Below the pieces are notes generated by a model, which worked only from the letters and a program-made list of their open reading frames with translations, made no database searches and was not told the origin of the DNA. 64,000 nt of DNA from the NCBI RefSeq assembly GCF_004122115.1, contig NZ_SBKP01000005.1, positions 124,001 to 188,000 of the forward strand, written 5' to 3'. The stretch is from Sphingobium fluviale (lineage in GTDB: Bacteria > Pseudomonadota > Alphaproteobacteria > Sphingomonadales > Sphingomonadaceae). Below are positions 54,813-63,191 of this stretch, piece after piece. The position numbers and the translations under genes are program-made. Position 1 is the first letter of the stretch. Each line of letters opens with the position of its first letter.

Positions 54813-54926
54813 TTTGTTACTCCAAATATGTGATCATGGACTGTGCACGCACCGTGCCATGGGATAGCCCTGTAAAAGGATTATGCCTGTGGGCCAGCCT
54901 CTCTATCGCTGCGCCTGTTCTCTTGC

Positions 54927-56675
54927 TCAGAAAGCGTCCGCGTCAATTGCCATTACCGGGTCTGGCCCGGCCTCGATCTGGCGGGCGAGGCCGTGCGCCT
55001 GCGGCAACACGCGCAACGCGAAATAGCGCGCCATGTCGCGCTTGGCGGCATGTAACGGGCTATCTCCACCTGAGGCAGCGGCCATGCGCGTCCACATCCA
55101 GCCATAGCTCGTCAGGGCAAACAGGCGAAGGGTATCTACTGCCGCCGCGCCAAGGCTATCGACATCGGCGCCCTTAAGGTTGGCGGTCGTCTGCTTTAAT
55201 AGCGCTAGCGCTTCGGCTGTTCGTTCGGCAATCAGTGCGGCGCTTTCACTCTTCGCCGCTTCGGCCAGATCTGCAGCGATTAGAGCGAACAAGCTTTCCA
55301 CCACCGCGCCGCCCGCAAGGCCGAACTTGCGCCCCACCAGATCCATCGCCTGCACGCCATTGGTGCCTTCGTATATCTGGGCGATGCGGGCATCGCGCAC
55401 ATATTGCTCCATGCCCCATTCGCGGATGTAGCCATGGCCGCCGAACACCTGCTGCGCTTGCACCGCACTTTCGAAGCCGAAATCGGTGAAGCCCGCCTTC
55501 ACCACCGGCGTCAAGAGCGCGACCAGCGCATCGGCCTTGGCACGCTCTTCGGCATCGGGATGATGATGGGCGCGTTCCATCTGCAACGCGGTCCATCCGG
55601 CGAGCGCGCGGCCCGCCTCGACAAAGCTACGGATGTTGAGCAGCATCCGCCGCACATCGGCATGCTCGATAATCGGCACCGGATTGCGCGTGCCATCTGC
55701 GCTGCGGCCCTGCAACCGCTCCTTGGCATAGCCGACCGCCTGCCCATAGGCCGCGCCCGCAATGCCCAGCCCCTGGATGCCTACCATCAGCCGCTCGGCG
55801 TTCATCATCGTGAACATCGCCGCGAGGCCACGATTGGGCTCGCCCACCAGCCAGCCGATCGCGTCGTCATAGTTCATCACGCAGGTGGGTTGGGCATGGA
55901 TGCCCATCTTCTCCTCCAGGGAGCCAACCGACATGCCGTTGCGCGCGCCCAACGAGCCATCGTCGTTGACGAGGAATTTGGGCACGAGGAACAGGCTGAT
56001 GCCCTTCACGCCTTCAGGGGCATCAGGAAGGCGGGCCAGCACCAGATGAATGACATTGCCGCCAAAATCATGATCGCCGGTGGAGATGAAGATTTTCTGC
56101 CCGGTCACGGCATAGCTGCCATCAGTATTGGGTGTCGCCTTGGTCTTCAGCAGCGCGAGGTCTGTGCCGGCACTGCTCTCTGTCAGAGCCATTGCGCCGG
56201 TCCATTCACCGCTTACGAGCTTGGGCAGATACGTTGCTTTCAGTTCCTCGCTGGCATGCGCGGCTATTGCCTCCGCTGCGCCGCGTGACAGGCCGGGGAC
56301 CAGCCCGAATGACAGGTTGCTGGCCGAGAGCATCTCATCGAGCCAGAGTTGAAGGATGAAGGGCAGGCCCTGTCCGCCATATTCCGGGTCAGCAGAGAGC
56401 GATGTCCAGCCGCCTTGCGCAAACTCCCGATAGGCATCGCCGAAACCGGCAGGAGTTTTTACCTCGCCATTGACGAGGTGGCAGCCTTCCTCATCGCCGC
56501 TGCGGTTGATGGGGTGAAGAGTCTGGGCGCAAAATTTTCCCGCTTCCTCAAGAATACTCACCGCAAGGTCAGTGTCGATTTCGGCCTTACCAATTTCCGC
56601 CATGGCAGCGTCGAAGCCGAGCACTTCAACTAGCAGGAAGTGATAGTCGGCGACCGGAGGGAGATAGGGTTGCAT
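54927..56675 (-). CDS. Acyl-CoA dehydrogenase, large (C-terminal extended) type
   Basis: A 582-residue acyl-CoA dehydrogenase of the extended alphaproteobacterial type with an additional C-terminal domain (residues about 450-582, ASGGDSPLHAAKRDMARYF). MALTESSAGTDLALL and ISTGDHDFGGNVIHLV are the flavin-domain motifs, and QIYEGTNGVQAMD carries the catalytic Glu in the usual position. It lies downstream of a TetR gene and upstream of thiolase on the same strand. Confidence 0.93.
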   Translation of the reverse strand: MQPYLPPVADYHFLLVEVLGFDAAMAEIGKAEIDTDLAVSILEEAGKFCAQTLHPINRSGDEEGCHLVNGEVKTPAGFGDAYREFAQGGWTSLSADPEYGGQGLPFILQLWLDEMLSASNLSFGLVPGLSRGAAEAIAAHASEELKATYLPKLVSGEWTGAMALTESSAGTDLALLKTKATPNTDGSYAVTGQKIFISTGDHDFGGNVIHLVLARLPDAPEGVKGISLFLVPKFLVNDDGSLGARNGMSVGSLEEKMGIHAQPTCVMNYDDAIGWLVGEPNRGLAAMFTMMNAERLMVGIQGLGIAGAAYGQAVGYAKERLQGRSADGTRNPVPIIEHADVRRMLLNIRSFVEAGRALAGWTALQMERAHHHPDAEERAKADALVALLTPVVKAGFTDFGFESAVQAQQVFGGHGYIREWGMEQYVRDARIAQIYEGTNGVQAMDLVGRKFGLAGGAVVESLFALIAADLAEAAKSESAALIAERTAEALALLKQTTANLKGADVDSLGAAAVDTLRLFALTSYGWMWTRMAAASGGDSPLHAAKRDMARYFALRVLPQAHGLARQIEAGPDPVMAIDADAF

Positions 56676-56769
56676 GGGAATCCTACTCAGAAGGGATGAG
56701 AGAGAATCTACTGTACCAAACGACTGTTACAATAGCAACAATGACACTATGTGCATGTCTGAACGCCAC

Positions 56770-57393
56770 CTAACATTCACTGCGCTCATGTCGGAATATC
56801 CGCACAATCTGCCGGCCGATCTCCTCTATCGTCAGGCGACCGGGGCGATACCAATATGCAGCGGTGTTAAGCTGCGATAACAGCAAGTTGCGGTAAACGG
56901 AGCGATCGATGTCCTTGGAAAGCGGCAAGGATTCAATCAAGGCGCGGAACAGGTCTTCAAACTTGTCCCTCCGCGCGATTAATTGGAGGCGTACATCGGG
57001 CGGAACTTCGCGGAAGTCGTTCATCAGTGGAAACGTCAAGGAATCCACATCGGCCTGAATTTCCAGTAACGTCAGGCAGGCTGCTTCCAGCTTTGCCCAG
57101 GGATCATTGACCTTGGCTATCGCGGCCTCGATCCGCTCTGCTGCGGTATCCAGCGCTGCGCTGTGCAGTTCCACGAACAATGCGTCTTTCGACTGGATGT
57201 GATGGTATAGCGATCCGCCAAGTACGCCTGCCTGCTTCCCTATTTCCCGAATGGAGGTGCCATGGTAGCCCTTGCGCGCGAAGAGTTGCGCTGCGATTTC
57301 GAGAATCTCCCTCTTGCGAACACTGGTGGCTTCACCAAGGCGCATCTTGCTGTTCAGACCAGACGGGGGCGTCGTATTTGTTTCTGTGTCCAT
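56770..57393 (-). CDS. TetR-family regulator of the beta-oxidation unit
   Basis: About 207 residues from the ATG at 57391-57393 (a second ATG at 57412-57414 adds seven). The HTH is LEIAAQLFARKGYHGTSIREIGKQAG, followed by SLYHHIQSKDALFVELH. The ligand domain fits the FadR/KstR2-like TetR group that binds acyl-CoA. It is 94 bases upstream of the acyl-CoA dehydrogenase on the same strand; an imperfect palindrome, TGTTACAATAGCAACA, lies between at about 56724-56739 and could be its operator. Confidence 0.87.
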   Translation of the reverse strand: MDTETNTTPPSGLNSKMRLGEATSVRKREILEIAAQLFARKGYHGTSIREIGKQAGVLGGSLYHHIQSKDALFVELHSAALDTAAERIEAAIAKVNDPWAKLEAACLTLLEIQADVDSLTFPLMNDFREVPPDVRLQLIARRDKFEDLFRALIESLPLSKDIDRSVYRNLLLSQLNTAAYWYRPGRLTIEEIGRQIVRIFRHERSEC

Positions 57394-57414
57394 GCTCGTA
57401 TCAAATAGCAGCAT

Positions 57415-57847
57415 TTTACGCGAATACGATCTCTCTTGGCTGAGACATCAGGATTTCATTGATTGAGAGGTTCGATTGCTGATCTGCCCCATATCAGTAA
57501 AATCGACATTTCAATTTGTGCCGGCCACCTGGCTGTCCTCGCATAACTATGGAACTGAAGGAGGCGGCCCCGATGTCGGCGAGCGTCGAGTCGGGCGCTC
57601 CCGGAAGAACAAATGGTGCAGAAGAGGACTCGAAATTGCTTGTATCAAATTGATTTAAATGAATAATATTCGTATATACTCTACCCGATACCTTGGATGA
57701 TAACCACTTAACTTTTACTTGTAGGGTTCGAGTCCCGATCAGCCGACATTAATCATTTTTTGCGGATGATTCGGGTCGCTCAAACCTCCAAAAATTCTAA
57801 CTAATAAATTCTTCAAACTTTCACATTTTGGAAGTATTGAGAAATTT
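57415..57847. other. Low-GC intergenic region with a tRNA remnant
   Basis: A 433-base region with no convincing gene. It is AT-rich, particularly 57650-57710, and holds the tRNA 3'-end fragment and the promoter of the AbiE-type pair. AATCAT/ATGATT at 57751-57771 form a small hairpin just after the fragment. A short frame (METLKEAAPMSASVESG-like reading) around 57550-57655 has no recognisable family. Confidence 0.45.
57722..57746 (+). other. tRNA 3'-end remnant (T-arm and acceptor strand), possible attachment site
   Basis: TAGGGTTCGAGTCCCGA reads as a tRNA T-arm: five-base stem with one mismatch and the seven-base TTCGAGT loop. TCAGCCG and A follow as acceptor 3' strand and discriminator. No D-arm, anticodon or 5' acceptor strand lies upstream, so no complete tRNA is here. 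Such fragments are left at the distal end of elements that integrated into a tRNA gene. Confidence 0.5.
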
Positions 57848-58534
57848 ATGAAGTCGCTCGTTGAACAGGTGACGAAAGCAAATCTCGCAGGACGTATCTT
57901 CAATGAACGTCAACTCGCCGAGGTATTGGGCGGCGGCGACGCTCGACGCTATGGTTTGGTGAACAGAGCCCTGAAAGATGGCTCGCTCATTCGCCTCAAG
58001 CGCGGCACCTATCTTCTCGATAAGCAGTATCGCAGCGACACTGTCCATCCTTTCGCAGTCGCGCAGGCGCTGCAGCCGGGTAGCTATGTTTCTCTTGAGA
58101 GCGCGCTTTCTTTCCATGGCTGGATCCCGGAAGCTGTGTACACGACGGCGAGTATTTCACCGGGCCGCAAGACGATCATCCAGGAAACGTCGTCCATGGG
58201 CCGGTTCACCTTCCATCCAGTGGCAACCCACGATTACCAGTTCCTGACCAGTGTCGAACGTATCAAATTCGGCAAGCTCACCGCTTTCGTTGCAACGCCG
58301 TTGCGAGCGCTGATGGACTTGGTCGCCCTGAGGAAGGAGCAGTGGTCAGGAACCGACTGGCTCACTACAGGGATGCGCATTGAGGAGAGCCAGCTCCTCA
58401 GCCTTGGGCGAAAGGACTTTGTCGCACTCAAGCCTGTCTACAAGCATAAGGCGGTGAACGAATTCCTGCATAAGCTTGAACATGAGGTCCTGTCGATGCG
58501 GGGTGCGAGAAACGGGCGCGGTTCCTGTGATTGA
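57848..58534 (+). CDS. abiEi: AbiEi-like antitoxin of a type IV toxin-antitoxin pair
   Basis: A 228-residue protein. Residues 18-60 are the winged-helix DNA-binding domain (NERQLAEVLGGGDARRYGLV, RLKRGTYLL) and the C-terminal domain has AQALQPGSYVSLESALSFHG and TPLRALMDLVAL, typical of AbiEi family transcriptional regulators. Members repress their own operon and counter the AbiEii nucleotidyltransferase. The stop lies within the start region of the toxin gene, so the two are coupled. Codon use and GC differ a little from the surrounding genes. Confidence 0.85.
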   Translation: MKSLVEQVTKANLAGRIFNERQLAEVLGGGDARRYGLVNRALKDGSLIRLKRGTYLLDKQYRSDTVHPFAVAQALQPGSYVSLESALSFHGWIPEAVYTTASISPGRKTIIQETSSMGRFTFHPVATHDYQFLTSVERIKFGKLTAFVATPLRALMDLVALRKEQWSGTDWLTTGMRIEESQLLSLGRKDFVALKPVYKHKAVNEFLHKLEHEVLSMRGARNGRGSCD

Positions 58535-59378
58535 ACTTATTCAACAGAAGCTGCGTGGATATGGCGCTACAAATGCCATTGAAGAGGAAAACGCGATCAA
58601 GGAGATTTTGCAGGAGATTGCCCTCTACGCTCTTTGGCGCGGTGACTTCTTTGATGTCGCCCTTTTCCGGGGCGGCACAAGTCTGCGCATCTTTCACGGC
58701 CTGCCACGTTTCTCCGAATATCTCGACTTTATTTTGCGTTTCCCCAATCCGGATTTTGACTGGGCGCCCTATCTGGCGACGCTCGTCAATGTCTTTGGGC
58801 AGTTTGGCCTGAAGCTGGAAGCCCAACCCAAGGAGAAAATGGATGAGGCTGTCCGCCAAGCGGTGCTGAAGGACAATTCGATCGCCAGTCAGATCGATCT
58901 GACCTTTGCCGACAGGGGGCAACCTAAAACGATCAAGATCAAGCTGGAAATCGATACCAATCCACCAGCCAACTCAGGCGAACAGACTAGCTTTCTCGAT
59001 TTTCCGGCTGATTACGAAGTGCGACATCAGGATTTGTCATCCAACTTCGCGTTGAAAATCCACGCTTTGCTGTGTCGAGGCTATCTGAAGGGCCGGGATT
59101 GGTACGACTTTTCCTGGTATGTCTCTCAAAGGGTCTCTCCAAATCTGACGCATCTCCGGGCCGCCCTTGTTCAGGAAGGGCCATGGGCGGGACAGGAAGA
59201 CCTCACAATTGATATGTCATGGCTGGAGGACACGCTGGAAACTGCCATTGCAGCCATCGACTGGAAGGCCGCCGCTGACGATGTCAGGCGTTTCCTGCGC
59301 CCAGCGGAGGAGAAATCACTGGAGCTATGGAGCGATCGTTTTTTCTTCTCGAAACTTGAGAAGATGGCTGGGACGTGA
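58527..59378 (+). CDS. abiEii: AbiEii/AbiGii-type nucleotidyltransferase toxin with altered metal motif
   Basis: A 283-residue protein starting at a GTG that overlaps abiEi by eight bases; in-frame ATGs 45-51 bases upstream are alternatives. FRGGTSLRIFHGLPRF followed by SEYLDFIL aligns with the AbiEii motif GG(T)xL...SEDLDF. The first Asp of the usual DxD pair is Tyr here (codon TAT), which would be expected to weaken metal binding. Other motifs (LKIHALLCRGYLKGRDWYDF, with the conserved K-x4-RD-x-D/YD) are intact. Family members transfer nucleotides to tRNA or other targets and stop growth on phage infection. Confidence 0.85.
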   Translation: MIELIQQKLRGYGATNAIEEENAIKEILQEIALYALWRGDFFDVALFRGGTSLRIFHGLPRFSEYLDFILRFPNPDFDWAPYLATLVNVFGQFGLKLEAQPKEKMDEAVRQAVLKDNSIASQIDLTFADRGQPKTIKIKLEIDTNPPANSGEQTSFLDFPADYEVRHQDLSSNFALKIHALLCRGYLKGRDWYDFSWYVSQRVSPNLTHLRAALVQEGPWAGQEDLTIDMSWLEDTLETAIAAIDWKAAADDVRRFLRPAEEKSLELWSDRFFFSKLEKMAGT

Positions 59379-59534
59379 ATTTTCCTCCGCCAACAGCAGC
59401 TAATGCATTGTGGCATAGCATAAGTGCTGCAGGTGTGAGGCAGTGCGTGACCAAGTTTGCGATCAACGATCACATGCCATGAAACATAATTCAGCCCAAA
59501 CGGCCGATGAATATCGAGGCCATAAGCAATCGGT

Positions 59535-60215
59535 TCAGGTAGTGGGTGCGAGGATACCCCGTCGTTCAGGGTCGTGAATTTCCGAACCGCCCGGCCCGTC
59601 AGGAAACGCAGGGCGCCCCAATGCTCGGCGGCCCGCGACCGCAATCTGCGCGAAATCCGCAATGCGGCGACCGTAAAATTCCGCTGTGCGAAGGTCGGAA
59701 GCGGGCGGGGCTTCTTCACCTTGGTCGATGTTGGATTGAGTCGCGAGGCCGAGCGAATAGGTGTCGCGGTTGAGAATATCATCATTCGTATTATGGCGGT
59801 TGTTACCGTAGCCAAGCCCAAGCCCAACCCAGATCATGTGATGCTGTGCTGCGAACGACATAAGCTGGATCAGTGAATTCTGCTTGTCTCCACCGCGAGA
59901 GCCGGCGTTGGTGAAGCCTCCCGCGATCTTACCATTCCAGCGTTTTTCTACCGCCACGACAGGCGACGATGCATCCATGAAGGCCTTTGTGGCGGCGGAC
60001 AAGCTGCCCACATAGGTCGGACCCCCGAAGATTATCGCATCCGCGGCTTCTAGGTCGTCCCAATGACTGGGTACCTCCTCAACGGTCAACAACAGTGGGG
60101 TAGCTCCCGCAGTCATACCGACCCCGCGCGCGATCGCCTCAGCAACGCGTTGCGTATGTCCATAGGCGCTGTGGTAGACGATTGCGACGCTGATAGCGAC
60201 CGTTTCAGTTGTCAT
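59535..60215 (-). CDS. Flavodoxin-fold protein (WrbA/NQO-like)
   Basis: A 226-residue protein from the ATG at 60213-60215. The FMN-binding loop is IVYHSAYGHTQRVAEAIA, then IIFGGPTYVGSLSAATKAFMD and GFTNAGSRGGDKQNSLI, the usual pattern of NADPH-dependent FMN reductases and WrbA-like quinone reductases. A possible operator lies 18 bases upstream. It is downstream of a TetR gene on the same strand and probably detoxifies quinones or nitro compounds. Confidence 0.85.
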   Translation of the reverse strand: MTTETVAISVAIVYHSAYGHTQRVAEAIARGVGMTAGATPLLLTVEEVPSHWDDLEAADAIIFGGPTYVGSLSAATKAFMDASSPVVAVEKRWNGKIAGGFTNAGSRGGDKQNSLIQLMSFAAQHHMIWVGLGLGYGNNRHNTNDDILNRDTYSLGLATQSNIDQGEEAPPASDLRTAEFYGRRIADFAQIAVAGRRALGRPAFPDGPGGSEIHDPERRGILAPTT

Positions 60216-60232
60216 GTCGACTCTCCTGAGAA

Positions 60233-60250
60233 ATATGCAGCTCTGCATAT
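60233..60250. promoter_or_regulatory. TetR-type operator upstream of the flavodoxin gene
   Basis: ATATGCAGCTCTGCATAT is a perfect 18-bp palindrome (ATATGCAG-CT-CTGCATAT), 18 bases upstream of the flavodoxin start. It matches the motif TATGCA-N4-TGCATA ahead of the adjacent TetR gene, so both are probably repressed by that regulator. Confidence 0.68.
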
Positions 60251-60310
60251 ATCTTTGCGGAAAAGTCGGTCAAATGAATTATATGCGGGCTTGAATATAA
60301 TTCGCCATGC

Positions 60311-60895
60311 CTATTCAGGAAACAGCGCTGTTAGAGAAAAATCCGCAATATGATGAAGGTCGGTGCGGGTTGCCCCCATGTCCGCACGAACGGCAAGGCC
60401 AAGCGCGATTACCTTCAGGGTTTGCGCCAATATTCCTACGTCGACATCGCTCTGCAATTCGCCATCTTGCTGCGCCTGCAAAAAGCGCTGCTCCAGCAGT
60501 TCCTCATAAGTTTTTAGCCGGTTGCCGCCCTCCTGACGGGCAACCTCTGCGCCGCGGCCAGCCGAAACCAGCGCCTTTATCATGAAGCAGCCGGCTGGAG
60601 TTTTAGTGTCGCTCAGAAGATCGCAATAGCCTTTTAAGTAAAGTCGACAGACCTCGGCCGCTGTCTTGCCGCGGATGGCTCTGGTAATGAATGCCAATAT
60701 CTCTCGGCTATATAGTTCGATCGATTGGCGATACAGATCTTCCTTGGAGCCGAAGGCTGCCTGCAGGCTGGGCCGAACGATGCCCATCGCATCGGCTAGA
60801 TCTACCAGTGATGTATCGTCAAACCCGCGTTGCCAAAACATGTGGAGCGCTGCGTGCAAGGCCTGATCAAGATCGAATTCACGTGGGCGCGCCAT
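60311..60895 (-). CDS. TetR/AcrR-family regulator of the flavodoxin gene
   Basis: A 194-residue repressor: REFDLDQALHAALHMFWQRG, then GFDDTSLVDLADAMGIVRPS as HTH. The ligand domain (TPAGCFMIKALVSAGRGAEV) resembles the YxaF/LmrA-like or NemR-type group that senses reactive electrophiles. A single Cys in AGCFM and another in EVCRLYLKGYC could act as sensors. It has an operator 17 bases before its own start and the same one ahead of the flavodoxin gene. Confidence 0.87.
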   Translation of the reverse strand: MARPREFDLDQALHAALHMFWQRGFDDTSLVDLADAMGIVRPSLQAAFGSKEDLYRQSIELYSREILAFITRAIRGKTAAEVCRLYLKGYCDLLSDTKTPAGCFMIKALVSAGRGAEVARQEGGNRLKTYEELLEQRFLQAQQDGELQSDVDVGILAQTLKVIALGLAVRADMGATRTDLHHIADFSLTALFPE

Positions 60896-60911
60896 GCCCT
60901 CATCCTTATTC

Positions 60912-60927
60912 TATGCATCTCTGTGCA
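60912..60927. promoter_or_regulatory. TetR-type operator upstream of its own gene
   Basis: TATGCATCTCTGCATA has exact TATGCA/TGCATA arms around four bases, 17 bases before the start of the TetR gene. It shares arms and spacing with the palindrome at 60233-60250, which marks it as an autorepression site. Confidence 0.66.
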
Positions 60928-61127
60928 TAATATAGGGGGATGGAAAGATACTGCAAGCCTACGCGCGTCCCATAGACTAGGATGACTAATGATTCAGTGA
61001 CTATTGACTCATCGACTGCGCAGCCATATCGTAACCCTGCCTTGGAAAGGGTAGGCCGTCATGCTCCTTGCGGCCTTCCGAACCCCGATGGCCCATATTA
61101 AAATAGAACCGACTGAGCAGGAGGGAT

Positions 61128-61889
61128 ATGTCTGGCGTGACCAGTAGGGCGCATGATCAGGAGGTCATGCAGCTGGAAAAATCTTTGTCCAAGCATAATG
61201 GCAGTGATGTCGATGGGCTTGGCCGCTCAGGCGGTGATTCACCTGAGGAGGGCGCACCGAGGGCTGAGCGTCGTCATCGTCGTCGCATGACACGCGAAGA
61301 GCTGGCACCCGAAGCGCGGGAAATGATATTCCGCGCCGCGATGCTTGTGATCGGCCAACATGGCTACGCGGGCGCAACGATCGAACGCGTTACAAAAGCT
61401 GCCGGAATCGCTCAAGGAACATTCTACCTCTACTTCGAATCACGTCAGGCGCTTTTCGACGAGATTCTGCCTTATTTTGGTGCGCAGATGCTGGACTTCA
61501 TTCGGCAACGCGTGAGGCGATCACGGGATATTCTTGACAAGGAGGAGCGAGGGTTTCGCGCGTTCATTGACTATATGAGATCCAATCCCGGATTTTTCAG
61601 GCTTTTGACCGAGGCGAAGGGAGCAGCGCCTGAAGCCCATTCAAAACATTTTGAGCAGATAACCAAGCCTTACGTTGGTGCGCTTCGGCGGGGCCTGAAT
61701 TCCGCGAATATAAGGCATTTTGGCGACGGCGAGCTTGAGGTGGTGGCCTATATGCTCATGGCGGCCCGTGAGTATCTCTATTTGCGATATTTCGAAAGGG
61801 ACACGAACGACACCGGGTCGCTCGACACCGTTGTGCGAACCTACATGGGGTTTGTGAGGAAGGGGTTCGGCCTGAACGGATCACAATGA
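61128..61889 (+). CDS. TetR-family regulator upstream of acyl-CoA dehydrogenases
   Basis: A 253-residue protein starting at an ATG with AGGAGGG four bases upstream. Residues 1-65 are a charged extension (GDSPEEGAPRAERRHRRRM). The HTH is MIFRAAMLVIGQHGYAGATI, ERVTKAAGIAQGTFYLYFES. The ligand domain has RAFIDYMRSNPGFFRLLTEAKG. It precedes two acyl-CoA dehydrogenase genes on the same strand with 26 bases to the first, so it is part of the operon or its regulator. Confidence 0.87.
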   Translation: MSGVTSRAHDQEVMQLEKSLSKHNGSDVDGLGRSGGDSPEEGAPRAERRHRRRMTREELAPEAREMIFRAAMLVIGQHGYAGATIERVTKAAGIAQGTFYLYFESRQALFDEILPYFGAQMLDFIRQRVRRSRDILDKEERGFRAFIDYMRSNPGFFRLLTEAKGAAPEAHSKHFEQITKPYVGALRRGLNSANIRHFGDGELEVVAYMLMAAREYLYLRYFERDTNDTGSLDTVVRTYMGFVRKGFGLNGSQ

Positions 61890-61915
61890 TCCGCTTTTTC
61901 TTTTGATTGGAGTGT

Positions 61916-63190
61916 ATGCTCGTGAAGATACAATCTGGAGCGCAATTTTCGGAAGAAAACGCGATAGATATCGGCGGCGGAACGAGTTTGGATTTCTTGC
62001 CAGATATGGATCTGGCTGCGTTTCGAAGTGAAGTTCGCGACTTTCTTCGTGAGCATCTCCCCACGGACCTGGCTTATCGGCCTCGCATGATGATGTCGGC
62101 CCGGAAGGACGTCATTCGTTGGCAGAAGATATTGACCGGGCGAGGGTGGGGGGCGCCGCGTTGGGCGATGGAACATGGCGGTGCGGGCTGGACGACCCAG
62201 CAATGCCTTGTGTTTGAGGAAGAATGCGTTGCCGCAGGCACCCCGACACAGGATATTGTCGGCCAGTATCTCGTTGGCCCGATGATCAACCAGTTCGGCA
62301 ACCCTGCCCAAAAGGCGGAGCACATCCCGCTCATCCTGAATGGAGAGCGTCTTTGGTCTCAGGGGTTCTCGGAACCGGATGCGGGGTCAGACCTCGCGGC
62401 GATCCGTATGGCAGCGGTTCGAAAGGACGGCTACTATATCTTGAACGGTGTTAAGTCGCTGGTAAGCCATGCGCATCAGGCTGACTGGATATTTCTCCTT
62501 GTGCGTACGCAGGTCAGCGAGGACAGACATGCAGGCATCAGCCTCTTGCTGGCCGACCTGCGTTCTCCGGGGGTGACGGTGCGTCCGGTTCCTACCCTTG
62601 CGGGCTTTCAGCACCTCAATGAGGTGATTTTCGAGAACGCTCGTGTGCCTGTCGACAATCTCGTGGGCATTGAAAATGAAGGCTGGCCGATCGCTAACCG
62701 CTTGCTGGAGGGTAGCCATGCCGCAATAGCCGATCTCTCCGCCTTGCGCGCGTATATGTGGCAATTGAAAGAATTGGCCGGCAGCCAGAACGTTGGGCAC
62801 ATCCTTCTGATAGAGCATCATGAATTTGCATCCCGTCTTGCTCGGCTTGAAGGCGAAGTAGAAGCTCTCTCGATGATGGCAGCCCGTGTTGCTGCCATGG
62901 AGCAAGCGCAAATTCATACCCCTGCGTTTCGCGCTCTGTCATCGATGCTGAAGCTGAGGGGCAGCGAACTTCAACAGCGGCTCACTGAATTCTTGGTGGA
63001 AGCCTTGGGCGATTATGGGGCGCTCCGCAGGCATTCGGTTGACGCAAAGGACGAAGGGCCGTTCACGCATCTCCCCTGTTTCGCCGACAACATCGCTGCT
63101 GAAATGTTCTTTCGCCGAGGTTCGACAATTTACGGCGGCAGCAGCGAAATTCAACGCACCGTTATCGCCCGGACTATGTTCGGCCTTTGA
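61916..63190 (+). CDS. Acyl-CoA dehydrogenase (first of a pair)
   Basis: A 424-residue acyl-CoA dehydrogenase; the GTG at 61922 is an equally good start because GGAG lies nine bases before it. QGFSEPDAGSDLAAI and the substrate-binding region ILNGVKSLVSHAHQADWI are typical. The C-terminal signature STIYGGSSEIQRTVIARTMFG is like those of FadE proteins of side-chain degradation operons. The base normally provided by Glu in the YEGT position is replaced by Gly, as in heteromeric ACADs whose partner or another helix gives the catalytic residue. Confidence 0.9.
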   Translation: MLVKIQSGAQFSEENAIDIGGGTSLDFLPDMDLAAFRSEVRDFLREHLPTDLAYRPRMMMSARKDVIRWQKILTGRGWGAPRWAMEHGGAGWTTQQCLVFEEECVAAGTPTQDIVGQYLVGPMINQFGNPAQKAEHIPLILNGERLWSQGFSEPDAGSDLAAIRMAAVRKDGYYILNGVKSLVSHAHQADWIFLLVRTQVSEDRHAGISLLLADLRSPGVTVRPVPTLAGFQHLNEVIFENARVPVDNLVGIENEGWPIANRLLEGSHAAIADLSALRAYMWQLKELAGSQNVGHILLIEHHEFASRLARLEGEVEALSMMAARVAAMEQAQIHTPAFRALSSMLKLRGSELQQRLTEFLVEALGDYGALRRHSVDAKDEGPFTHLPCFADNIAAEMFFRRGSTIYGGSSEIQRTVIARTMFGL

Positions 63191-63191
63191 T

